A DNA stretch of 7,020 bases from an uncultured Halomicronema sp. (GTDB taxonomy: Bacteria > Cyanobacteriota > Cyanobacteriia > Phormidesmidales > Phormidesmidaceae): the NCBI GenBank assembly GCA_937897665.1, contig CALCPB010000546.1, positions 1 through 7,020 of the forward strand, read 5' to 3'. The position numbers were made by a program, and so were the translations under genes. Shown in pieces: positions 1-6,282 of the stretch. The notes beneath the pieces are model-generated. The model saw only the letters and a list, made by a program, of their open reading frames with translations. It was not told the DNA's origin and searched no databases. The first letter of the stretch is position 1; every line of letters starts with the position of its first letter.

Positions 1-1112
1 AAACCGATGCGGCTCTCGGGGATGCTCAGGTTCAGCACGGTCAGATCCGTTTTGGCCCCAATGGAGACAAAAAACACTGTTGCGAAGAGGGCAACTAGAG
101 GATCACAGGCTTTTTCCAACGCCTTAGTAGCTTTGGTATCGCCTAAGATAATGCCCGCCGCAAAACAGCCCAGGATTTCTTCGAGGCCAATGGCGCGCGC
201 TACCAGCGCCATCACTGATAAAAAGATCATGGCCCCGATGAGGACGCTGTAGCGGTTGTTGAGTCGATCAAGAAAGTTGATATAGCGAGGCCCAAAGGTT
301 TTGTTGAGGGCGCTCGCGGCGGCGACAAACAAGGTGGCACTGACGATAATGCTCAATACACTCGCAACCTCTACCGTGCCATGCTCAGCAATGCCAATCG
401 CCACGGCCAAAATGGCAATCCCCAGAATGTCATCTAGGACGGCCGCCCCCAAAATAATTTGACCTTCCTTCGTATTCAGCACTCCCATGTCTTGCATGAT
501 GCGAGAGGTAATGCCAATACTGGTGGCCGTGAGCGCGGCGGCGGCAAAGAGCGCGGAGATGACGGTTAAGTCAAAGAGCGCGGTTAATCCCCAAAAAACA
601 GCCGCCATCGGCAAAACGACCCCGGCAATTGCGACCGATGCCGCCTGCGGACCCACTTTTAGCAGTTCTTTGAGATCAGCCTCTAAGCCGATTTTGAACA
701 ACAGCACCCCCACCCCAGTGGCCGCATACTCATTGGTCAAAATGGTGACTGGGCCCGCAAAAATTGCTTGAATCGTTGCCGAGTCACTACCGGTTATGAG
801 CTGCACTGTGGCCACGGCCCAATCAGCTACGGGGCCACCATTACCCAGCATCAACAGCTGTATCCCCGAAACGCCCAGTAGGAAACCGGCAATGAGTTCT
901 CCCAACACCTCAGGCAGACCGATGCGAACGGCGATTTCACCAAAGACTTGAGCCGCGAGAAAAATCACAATGGTGGTCAGCGTCACGGCGATGGCTAATG
1001 CCTTGGCATTGGTTTCACCATCGCTGCCACCGGCCACCGCCAAGAGTCGGGCAACTGGGTCGCTGAGGCCAGAACTGCCCCAGTCAGCAAGCAACAAAGT
1101 GGATAACAACAT
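1..1112 (-). CDS. Na+(K+)/H+ antiporter, CPA2 family, NapA/NhaS3-like (partial, C-terminus beyond the left edge)
   Basis: Integral membrane exchanger of monovalent cations for protons. The window holds 370 residues from the start; CPA2 transporters of this type usually run well past 400, so the last segments are missing. Hydrophobic segments run throughout. An early helix has GLPEVLGELIAGFLLG (about 65-80). The core has LTATSIGITSRIMQDMG (194-210) followed by ILGAAVLDDILGI (220-232). The Asp pair D227-D228 matches the ion-binding pair of electrogenic antiporters such as Thermus NapA; KefB/KefC proteins have Asn-Asp there. FFVSIGAKTDL (347-357) matches the conserved late helix. A stretch at about 84-128 between two early helices looks longer than in NapA. 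The ATG is well supported: an in-frame TAA lies 18 nt upstream with no other start between. No Shine-Dalgarno is visible, which is common in cyanobacteria. Whether Na+ or K+ is carried, and whether it sits in plasma or thylakoid membrane (as reported for Synechocystis NhaS3), cannot be read here. Confidence 0.93.
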   Translation of the reverse strand, partial: MLLSTLLLADWGSSGLSDPVARLLAVAGGSDGETNAKALAIAVTLTTIVIFLAAQVFGEIAVRIGLPEVLGELIAGFLLGVSGIQLLMLGNGGPVADWAVATVQLITGSDSATIQAIFAGPVTILTNEYAATGVGVLLFKIGLEADLKELLKVGPQAASVAIAGVVLPMAAVFWGLTALFDLTVISALFAAAALTATSIGITSRIMQDMGVLNTKEGQIILGAAVLDDILGIAILAVAIGIAEHGTVEVASVLSIIVSATLFVAAASALNKTFGPRYINFLDRLNNRYSVLIGAMIFLSVMALVARAIGLEEILGCFAAGIILGDTKATKALEKACDPLVALFATVFFVSIGAKTDLTVLNLSIPESRIG

Positions 1113-1201
1113 GTTGGAAGTTGGGTATTAAGGATGAATCAAGGCCCACCAGCCAGTGCTCTGGACTGATGATGGGTGTTCAAATGCAATCTGAATGGGC
1201 G
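1113..1201 (-). other. short intergenic gap between the RND pump and the antiporter
   Basis: These 89 bases separate the pump stop from the antiporter ATG. Read on the minus strand they can form an imperfect hairpin (forward 1149-1181): an outer 7-bp arm CCCATCA/TGGTGGG including one G-T pair, a 5-to-1 nt internal bulge, then CCAG/CTGG around an AGCA loop. No T-run follows, so it is not a convincing Rho-independent terminator. No good -35/-10 pair was seen. Read-through from the efflux operon into the antiporter is therefore possible but unproven. Confidence 0.4.
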
Positions 1202-4200
1202 CTAGGAACCCTCGGGGGTGACTGTTTTAGGCGTGAGTTGCAAATACAGTCCGGGGACGACCAGCAAGGCAATGAGCGTGGCAGAAAGCAGGCCGAAAAT
1301 AATCGCCATGCAGAGGGGAAACCATTTGGCATCGCTCAGCGCCAGCGGCAGGAGCCCGATGACAGTGGTAAAGGAGGTGGTCACAATGGGGCGCAGGCGA
1401 TCGCTAGCCCCGAGCGCCGCCGCATGGCGCACGTCATAGCCTTGGCGGCGGCGTTCGTTCATGGTGTCCACCATGACGATGGCATTGTTGACGACGATGC
1501 CGGTGAGGGAAATAATGCCAATCGCCGCCGGAAAAGAGAACGGTAGATTGAGCAAGACGTAGCCAAAAATTGTGCCAATGAGCGCAAAGGGAATCGTCAG
1601 GATGATGATCACGGGCTGGGTGTAGGAGCCAAACTGCAGCACCAGTACCGAAAACACGAGAAAGATCGCGACCACCAACATCTGCCCGGCAGAGCCAAAC
1701 GTTTCACTACTGGTGTCAGCATCGCCGCCAAATCGATAGGTATACCCCCGCGGCCAGCGGACGGGATTATCGGCATCCGCCGGGTCATACTGCATGGCCG
1801 CCAACTGAGGCCCCAGCTGGGTTAAGATTTCGCTGTCAAAATACCCCTGCCCCGGCATCACCTTGGCTAGGACGGTGACGCTGCGCTCCGTATTGCGATG
1901 GGTGATCGACAACGGCACCGCTCCCGGTACCGGCTCTAACAACGCCTCGGCGGGCAGCGCCTCACCGCTGGGCGTCACAAATCGGATCGTGGCAAATTCA
2001 TCCAGTCGGGAAGGCCCGCCAATGTCGCCCTGGCGCGAGGGCCACTGGGTACTGAGTCGAATTTCTAAGTCTTCTTCGCCGCTGCCAACGGAAAAGTCGC
2101 CCACGTCGTTATCAATCATCAGATACCGGCCTTGGCCGCCTAAATCGGCTTGGCTGAGGCCATAGAAATCGAGGGCTTCGCGTTTTGGCACTAGTTTGTA
2201 ATCCTCACGCAAATTGCCCAGATCATCGCGCACGTCCATCGTGCCGGGAATCTCTCGAAGTGCCTGCTGCACTTGAGCCGAGATGTCTCGCAAGGTTTGT
2301 AGATCTTGCCCATAAAGTTCCACTTGAATCGGGTCTTCGCCGCCGCCGGTGCGCTCGTACTGCACCGCTAAAATCGCCCCCGGATAGTCTCGAATGATGG
2401 TGTCGTTCAGTTCTTGTCGCAGCTCGCGGACGTACTCAAAGGAGTCGCGTTGACGCTGCGATCGCGGCACGAATAGGGCCGATAAGCCGACAAAGTAATC
2501 GGCGTTGACGGGCTTAATTTCACTAGATGCGACCAAATTGCTGCGCTGCCCGACCAGTTTGACCACATTGGCGAAAACGGTTGCTCCGTCAGGGTCGTGG
2601 TAATGGCGCAGCCGGTCACCGATGCGATCGGCGACTTCTTGAGAACGGGTCAAAGTGGCGGCAGGCGGCAATTCGACATTGATACTCAACTTGCGGCCTT
2701 CGGTATCTGGGAACAACGCAAACGGCAGCTGCGTAAACAAGACAATGGCGCACACAAATAGCGTTAGGGTACCGGCGGTCCACCACCGCGCCACGTGGCG
2801 ATTGGGAACCGTCGTCTTTAAACTCCACTGCGTGAATTGAGCCGATGTTTTCTCGGTCAGGCGATCGACAAAGGTCTGGCTGTGTTCTGTGGTTTGCCCC
2901 CGATCCATTAAAAACTTGGATAAGGGGACGACGATTATCAGCGCCACGATATAGCTCAGCACCAGGCAGGTAATGGCACTGATGGGAATCAGGCGCACAA
3001 ATTTGCCCATGGTGCCGGCGATCGCCATCAAGGGGGCCATCGCCAAAATGGTGGTCAATTGGCCCGAAAATGACGGCGCGGCGTAGGTCTTTACGGTTTT
3101 GATCGCCGCTGTCGCAAAACTCAGACCCTGGTTATAGATGCCATCATGCATGCCCTCCAGCATCAGAATAAACACGTCAACGAGCAGCCCCAAAGCCAAA
3201 ATCATGCCGATCATGACCATGCTGTTGAGGGTGTATCCCAGGGCCCAAAGGACAAACGTTGCACCGGCAAAGGTCAGGGGAATGGCTAATCCGGCAATCA
3301 GGGCCTCACGCCAGGTCAGGGCGACGAACAAAATGGCAAATACGCAGAGTGAGGCCTGCAAGACGTTACTGCCCAGATTGTTGAGTTCATCGCGGATTTT
3401 ATTGGCATCATTATTGAGAATGCGGTAGTCCATACCATGGGGCCAGAGTTCTGGGTCGCTACGGGCAGCTTCCATCGTGGCGATCGCATCGGCCACCACT
3501 TGACTCGTATCGCTGCCGGGCACCTTGACCACATCCAACGTCACCGTGGCCCCAAAGTCATCGCCCTGCCAGCTCACATCAGCGCGATTCGTTTCTCGCT
3601 CTAGCCCCTGATAGACGTCAGCCACTTCGGCCAACCGCACCAGGCGAGCGTCATTGAGCCGAGCCACGGGCAAATTCTTTAAATCTGCCAGGGTGCGAAA
3701 GCGACCATAGAGGCGAACCTGTGCACCGATTTCGTCATCGCGCACCAGATCCCAAGACGTGTCGATGTTGCCGCCCTCAATGGCGTTACTCACCTGGGTC
3801 GCTGCGATGCCCAGAGTCGTTAAACGACTGGGCCGCATCTGCACATGAACGACATCGTCCCGCCGTCCTGACAAGTTCACCTCTCTAACATTTTGGACCG
3901 ACTCGAGCTGCTCTTGTAAGTCTTCAGCCACCTGGCTCAGCAGGGTGATATCTAGCCCGTCCCCCACCAATGCCAGAGAAAGAATGGGGGCATCTTGCTG
4001 CGATAGCTGCTCAAATTCGGGTTTTTCTCGCCCGGTGGACTCCAGCGGTAGTTCGGGTTCGGCATCGTCGAGTTTGCCGCGCAGCTGTTGAATGGACTCC
4101 GCGACCGGCGATTCCGCCTTAAACGCCACGTTAATGATTGAAAATGAGTTAAAGGTGGCGCTAGTAAAGTCATCCAAGCCTTGGAGACTTTTGATTTCCG

Positions 4201-4519
4201 TCTCGATCTTGTCGGTTACCTGATTTTCGAGGGTTTCGGCATCGGTGCCAGGCCACACAGTGGTGATCAGCGCTCGGGCAATTTTGATGTCTGGGTCACC
4301 CTCCTTCACCATAGAGAAGTACCCCATCAACCCGCCCATCAGCAACAGGAAACACAAGAGAATGGCGAAAATCTGACGGGTGAAAAAGAACGTCATCCAA
4401 GCCGGTACCGGCTTAGTGCGGCTGGCGGGGGACTGAGAATGAGAGGCCGATTGACTGTCAGCGTGAGGCTCTGGCGATTGGCGATCGGGCTCAAGCGGAG
4501 ACGCTGTCTGTTGGTTCAT
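1202..4519 (-). CDS. RND efflux pump, inner-membrane permease subunit (AcrB-like)
   Basis: Proton-driven exporter of the resistance-nodulation-division superfamily; 1105 residues against about 1050 for AcrB. Layout: a Ser/Pro-rich cytoplasmic tail (1-40); TM1 (about 49-69); a large periplasmic domain (70-385); TM2-TM6 (386-537); TM7 (about 578-600); a second periplasmic domain (601-940); TM8-TM12 (941-1096). Family marks include VWPGTDAETLENQVTDKIE (88-106), GLLVDVFILMLEG (444-456), GIVVNNAIVMVD (1007-1018) and RLRPIVTTSF (1041-1050). R1041 and T1048 align with AcrB R971 and T978. By the same alignment D448 matches D407, but D408 is V449 and K940 is N1011, so the relay is not the standard one. 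The ATG overlaps the adaptor stop as ATGA and has AGGAG 8 nt upstream. Substrates cannot be inferred. A metal-specific (CusA-type) role is less likely, given the adaptor, the AcrB-like TM10 and TM11 context and no visible Met-rich relay, but is not excluded. Confidence 0.95.
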   Translation of the reverse strand: MNQQTASPLEPDRQSPEPHADSQSASHSQSPASRTKPVPAWMTFFFTRQIFAILLCFLLLMGGLMGYFSMVKEGDPDIKIARALITTVWPGTDAETLENQVTDKIETEIKSLQGLDDFTSATFNSFSIINVAFKAESPVAESIQQLRGKLDDAEPELPLESTGREKPEFEQLSQQDAPILSLALVGDGLDITLLSQVAEDLQEQLESVQNVREVNLSGRRDDVVHVQMRPSRLTTLGIAATQVSNAIEGGNIDTSWDLVRDDEIGAQVRLYGRFRTLADLKNLPVARLNDARLVRLAEVADVYQGLERETNRADVSWQGDDFGATVTLDVVKVPGSDTSQVVADAIATMEAARSDPELWPHGMDYRILNNDANKIRDELNNLGSNVLQASLCVFAILFVALTWREALIAGLAIPLTFAGATFVLWALGYTLNSMVMIGMILALGLLVDVFILMLEGMHDGIYNQGLSFATAAIKTVKTYAAPSFSGQLTTILAMAPLMAIAGTMGKFVRLIPISAITCLVLSYIVALIIVVPLSKFLMDRGQTTEHSQTFVDRLTEKTSAQFTQWSLKTTVPNRHVARWWTAGTLTLFVCAIVLFTQLPFALFPDTEGRKLSINVELPPAATLTRSQEVADRIGDRLRHYHDPDGATVFANVVKLVGQRSNLVASSEIKPVNADYFVGLSALFVPRSQRQRDSFEYVRELRQELNDTIIRDYPGAILAVQYERTGGGEDPIQVELYGQDLQTLRDISAQVQQALREIPGTMDVRDDLGNLREDYKLVPKREALDFYGLSQADLGGQGRYLMIDNDVGDFSVGSGEEDLEIRLSTQWPSRQGDIGGPSRLDEFATIRFVTPSGEALPAEALLEPVPGAVPLSITHRNTERSVTVLAKVMPGQGYFDSEILTQLGPQLAAMQYDPADADNPVRWPRGYTYRFGGDADTSSETFGSAGQMLVVAIFLVFSVLVLQFGSYTQPVIIILTIPFALIGTIFGYVLLNLPFSFPAAIGIISLTGIVVNNAIVMVDTMNERRRQGYDVRHAAALGASDRLRPIVTTSFTTVIGLLPLALSDAKWFPLCMAIIFGLLSATLIALLVVPGLYLQLTPKTVTPEGS
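1397..1404. repeat. HIP1 octamer GCGATCGC
   Basis: Highly iterated palindrome of cyanobacterial genomes. Here it spans codons 1038-1041 of the pump, next to R1041 of the TM11 motif. Confidence 0.85.
2458..2465. repeat. HIP1 octamer GCGATCGC
   Basis: Exact copy around codons 685-688 of the pump, in the second periplasmic domain (PRSQ). Confidence 0.85.
3018..3025. repeat. HIP1 octamer GCGATCGC
   Basis: Exact copy around codons 499-501 of the pump, coding AIA in the TM5 region. Confidence 0.85.
3480..3487. repeat. HIP1 octamer GCGATCGC
   Basis: Exact copy around codons 345-347 of the pump, coding AIA in the first periplasmic domain. Confidence 0.85.
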
Positions 4520-6033
4520 TGTCCGTTCTCCTGCGTGATGACTTCAACGGGGCTGCCATCCACTAAGCGGTTTTGACCTTCAATGACGATCAGTTCACCC
4601 GGTTGCACCCCAGAGAGAATTTCTACCCCGGCGGCGCCTTCTACCCCCTGATTGACCAGACGCTGCTGCACCGTCCCATCCGCCTGGTTGACCACAAACA
4701 CATAGGATTCCTGACCTCGCACCAAGACTGCGCCGAGGGGCACTAACACGGCATCGGGCTTAGCCACCGTTTCAATCCAGACGTAAACTCGCGCCCCGAC
4801 CTTCAGATTGCGCACCTGTTGAAAATCGCGAATCGCCACCTTTGTGCCCCGTCCTCCCGGTGTTTGGGAGGGACTCACGGAAAAGACCTGGCCTTGACTG
4901 CCCTGCTGTTGGGCTAGCCCTAGTAGATCTTGCTGGCTGGCTCCACTGGCTTGGGCAGTACTCACGGCTTCTTCTAATACCACATAAGCGCGCTGGCCCG
5001 GGCGGACCAAGTTCGCGGCATTGGCTTGAATTTCTAATTCGACTTCATAGGTGGCAGGGTCGACGACCACGATTGGGGCCGTTTCTGTCACCGCTTGCGG
5101 ATCGCTGGTATCGAGGTATTGGGTGCTCCAGTATTCGCCCTCTTGAATATTCATGTAGGCAATCACGCCATCAATGGGGGCAATGAGCTGCGTGTCTTCG
5201 AGATCCACATTGACTTGATTGCGGCGGGCCTGAGCCGCCATAATGGCCGACTCTGCTGAACTAACGCCATCCGCCGCTGAACGGACGCTCTGCTGGGCCG
5301 TTTTGAGGGCGGCTTGGGCCTGGTCAACGCGATTGCGATAGGTGTCGCGATCGCTCTCCGCCACTGCCCCCTGCTCAAACAGGGATTGATAACGCTGCAG
5401 TTCGGTTTGGGCTAACGCTAAGTCAGATTCAGCCCGCTCTAAATCGGCTTGGGCTTGTAGTCGGGCCGCCTCTGATTGGTCGCGCTGGTTAATCGCGACT
5501 TGAATATCGGCGTTGGCGGTCTCAATGCTAGAGCTTTGGCGGCGATCATCAATGGTGGCTAGCAGCTGCCCTTGGGTCACGAAATCACCCTCCCGTAGTC
5601 CCACCCCGTTGATTTTGGCCACATAGGTAATGTCGCCATTGGCGTAGAAGTTGAGCACCCGTAACCGGACTGGCAATGACGTGCCTTCATCAAAGACCCA
5701 CCCCTGGGCCAAGCCAGTTGCAGCGCGGGTTACCCGAACGGGGAGACGGGCTTGGGGGGTGGTCTCTGTGGTTGCATCTGTGGGCGAAGTGGTGAGTCCG
5801 GTATAGATTCGCCAACCCACCAACCCAGCGATAACCAGCATGATCAGAGCAATCACCGGCCAGGCAGACTTGCCCGGTGGCCGCTTAGCAGGGGCTGATT
5901 CTGGGGCATTTTCTGGAGTTGGTGGAGCCGGATCTGGGGTTTGCGGAGCCGGATCTGGAGTGTGCGAATTTGCTGCTGTAGAGGAGGTCTGAGGCATCAT
6001 AGATGCTTGGAAACGAGGATGTTCAGCGTTCAT
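4516..6033 (-). CDS. RND periplasmic adaptor subunit (HlyD/AcrA-like membrane-fusion protein)
   Basis: Bridges the RND pump to an outer-membrane channel across the periplasm; 505 residues. From the N-terminus: a Pro-rich cytoplasmic tail with tandem TPDPAP (1-55); one membrane anchor (about 57-77) instead of a lipobox; first lipoyl half ending GLREGDFVTQGQLLATIDD (145-163); a long Ala/Gln-rich coiled-coil hairpin (about 165-280); second lipoyl half LIAPIDGVIAYMNIQEGEYW (283-302); a beta-barrel domain (about 320-425) with a Gln-rich insert (358-380); and a membrane-proximal domain (about 428-500) with VLVPLGAVLVRG. At the hairpin tip R214 and L218 match the AcrA docking motif (R128, L132), while A225 replaces S139. 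The frame stays open to a TTG at 6066 that would add 11 residues. I prefer the ATG at 6033 because GGAG lies 9 nt upstream of it. The 4-bp overlap with the pump gene implies translational coupling. Confidence 0.93.
   Translation of the reverse strand: MNAEHPRFQASMMPQTSSTAANSHTPDPAPQTPDPAPPTPENAPESAPAKRPPGKSAWPVIALIMLVIAGLVGWRIYTGLTTSPTDATTETTPQARLPVRVTRAATGLAQGWVFDEGTSLPVRLRVLNFYANGDITYVAKINGVGLREGDFVTQGQLLATIDDRRQSSSIETANADIQVAINQRDQSEAARLQAQADLERAESDLALAQTELQRYQSLFEQGAVAESDRDTYRNRVDQAQAALKTAQQSVRSAADGVSSAESAIMAAQARRNQVNVDLEDTQLIAPIDGVIAYMNIQEGEYWSTQYLDTSDPQAVTETAPIVVVDPATYEVELEIQANAANLVRPGQRAYVVLEEAVSTAQASGASQQDLLGLAQQQGSQGQVFSVSPSQTPGGRGTKVAIRDFQQVRNLKVGARVYVWIETVAKPDAVLVPLGAVLVRGQESYVFVVNQADGTVQQRLVNQGVEGAAGVEILSGVQPGELIVIEGQNRLVDGSPVEVITQENGQ
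4528..4532 (-). promoter_or_regulatory. Shine-Dalgarno of the RND pump gene
   Basis: AGGAG lies 8 nt upstream of the pump ATG, inside the last codons of the adaptor gene. It fixes the pump start and supports re-initiation across the ATGA overlap. Confidence 0.75.
5347..5354. repeat. HIP1 octamer GCGATCGC
   Basis: Exact copy in the adaptor gene, codons 227-229 (SDR), just past the tip of the coiled-coil hairpin. Confidence 0.85.
5919..5960 (-). repeat. 21-bp tandem duplication coding the TPDPAP repeat of the adaptor tail
   Basis: Two adjacent 21-bp units (5919-5939 and 5940-5960) match at 18 of 21 positions. Both contain GGAGCCGGATCTGG on the plus strand. Each codes a seven-residue unit with TPDPAP. 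The preceding stretch (about 5898-5918), coding PTPENAP, looks like a decayed third copy. The unit is a multiple of three, so copy-number change keeps the frame. Confidence 0.8.
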
Positions 6034-6041
6034 AAACAGGG

Positions 6042-6046
6042 TCTCC
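6042..6046 (-). promoter_or_regulatory. Shine-Dalgarno of the adaptor gene
   Basis: GGAGA on the minus strand, with GGAG ending 9 nt before the ATG at 6033. It decides between that ATG and the in-frame TTG at 6066, which has no comparable site upstream. Confidence 0.55.
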
Positions 6047-6141
6047 AGACAACAATGGAAGGTCAATTACCCGCTAGCGCCATCGCCAGAAAACTTAATG
6101 GAGCGACGTGTCTAAAATGTCTGCAAAGCGTTTCAGGCGTT

Positions 6142-6156
6142 TTCTCTGCTTGAGAA
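6142..6156 (-). other. small hairpin in the adaptor leader
   Basis: TTCTC and GAGAA form a perfect 5-bp stem around a 5-nt loop. It sits about 110 nt upstream of the adaptor ATG. It may be an operator half-site pair or chance. Confidence 0.25.
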
Positions 6157-6204
6157 GAATCTATGTTTTGCAAGCTTTGACAGCGTTAGAATGGCTTAAA
6201 TGTG

Positions 6205-6234
6205 TTTATTCTTTATTGCCGCGCTACGTTTCAA
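6205..6234 (-). promoter_or_regulatory. candidate sigma70-type promoter, proximal
   Basis: On the minus strand TTGAAA (6229-6234, five of six) is followed after 18 nt by AATAAA (6205-6210, four of six). It would start a leader of about 165 nt. It is an alternative to the distal candidate, and neither is strong. Confidence 0.25.
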
Positions 6235-6279
6235 GTTTGCTAAAAGCAGCGTTTATATATCAGTCTTAAACAGCAAACT
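6234..6279 (-). repeat. nested inverted repeat around the stop codon of the right-hand gene
   Basis: AGTTTGCT (6234-6241) and AGCAAACT (6272-6279) are perfect 8-bp inverted arms. Inside them GTTTA (6251-6255) pairs with TAAAC (6267-6271), directly stacked on the outer arm on one side and separated by 9 nt on the other. The TAA stop of the right-hand gene (6266-6268) lies within the fold. No T-run follows in the direction of transcription, so it is not a classic terminator. It could protect the 3' end of that transcript, or act at the DNA level on the overlapping promoter candidate. Confidence 0.4.
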
Positions 6280-6282
6280 CAA
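6254..6282 (-). promoter_or_regulatory. candidate sigma70-type promoter, distal
   Basis: On the minus strand TTGAGT (6277-6282) is followed after 17 nt by TATATA (6254-6259). Each box matches the consensus at four of six positions, and the spacing is ideal. It overlaps the last codons of the upstream gene and would give a leader of about 210 nt for the adaptor gene. Composition alone could produce such a match in AT-rich DNA. Confidence 0.27.

Larger units (their letters stand above)
6119..6253 (-). repeat. three degenerate direct repeats beginning AACGC
   Basis: Read on the minus strand, copies lie at 6253-6235, 6187-6165 and 6141-6119. The first two start AACGCTG and end in GCAAAC or GCAAAAC. 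The third starts AACGCCTG and ends GCAGAC. Copies two and three are both 23 nt and match at about 14 positions without gaps. They lie only in this leader and could be regulator sites, but spacing (66 and 46 nt) is irregular. Confidence 0.3.
6034..6265 (-). other. AT-rich intergenic leader upstream of the efflux operon
   Basis: These 232 bases lie between the stop of the right-hand gene and the adaptor ATG and should hold the control region of the efflux operon. No gene was found; the plus-strand frame crossing it is not convincing. Contents, listed separately: two weak promoter candidates, an inverted repeat around the upstream stop codon, a small hairpin at 6142-6156, and three related AACGC-type direct repeats. 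No riboswitch or tRNA-like fold was recognised. Confidence 0.6.

Noticed and set aside
7..771. Two plus-strand open frames opposite the antiporter
   Set aside because: Both mirror conserved antiporter codons, including those of the Asp-Asp motif, and have Ala/Met/Lys-biased shadow composition.
1149..1181. Rho-independent terminator after the pump gene
   Set aside because: The hairpin is imperfect and bulged, and no T-run follows on the minus strand.
1121..1546. Plus-strand open frame of 141 codons
   Set aside because: It lies antisense to the conserved C-terminal part of the pump and starts in the intergenic gap. The product is low-complexity Arg/Gly/Gln-rich, typical of a shadow frame in GC-rich DNA.
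4181..4576. Plus-strand open frame of 131 codons across the adaptor-pump junction
   Set aside because: Antisense to the pump N-terminus and the adaptor C-terminus, both well supported. No ribosome site or recognisable protein.
4842..5186. Plus-strand open frame of 114 codons
   Set aside because: Antisense to the adaptor beta-barrel; Arg/Trp/Pro-rich shadow composition.
5919..5960. CRISPR-like or intergenic repeat array
   Set aside because: Only two clear units, no spacers, and they lie in frame inside the adaptor gene, coding a Pro-rich tail.
6034..6066. TTG start for the adaptor, adding 11 residues
   Set aside because: The ATG at 6033 has GGAG at good spacing and the extra residues (including two Cys) give no recognisable signal.
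5941..6153. Plus-strand frame of 70 codons reaching into the leader
   Set aside because: It starts antisense to the adaptor tail, and no ribosome site or conserved feature is visible.
6233..6280. Rho-independent terminator after the right-hand gene
   Set aside because: The arms are AT-rich with a 30-nt span between them, and no T-run follows; kept only as an inverted repeat.
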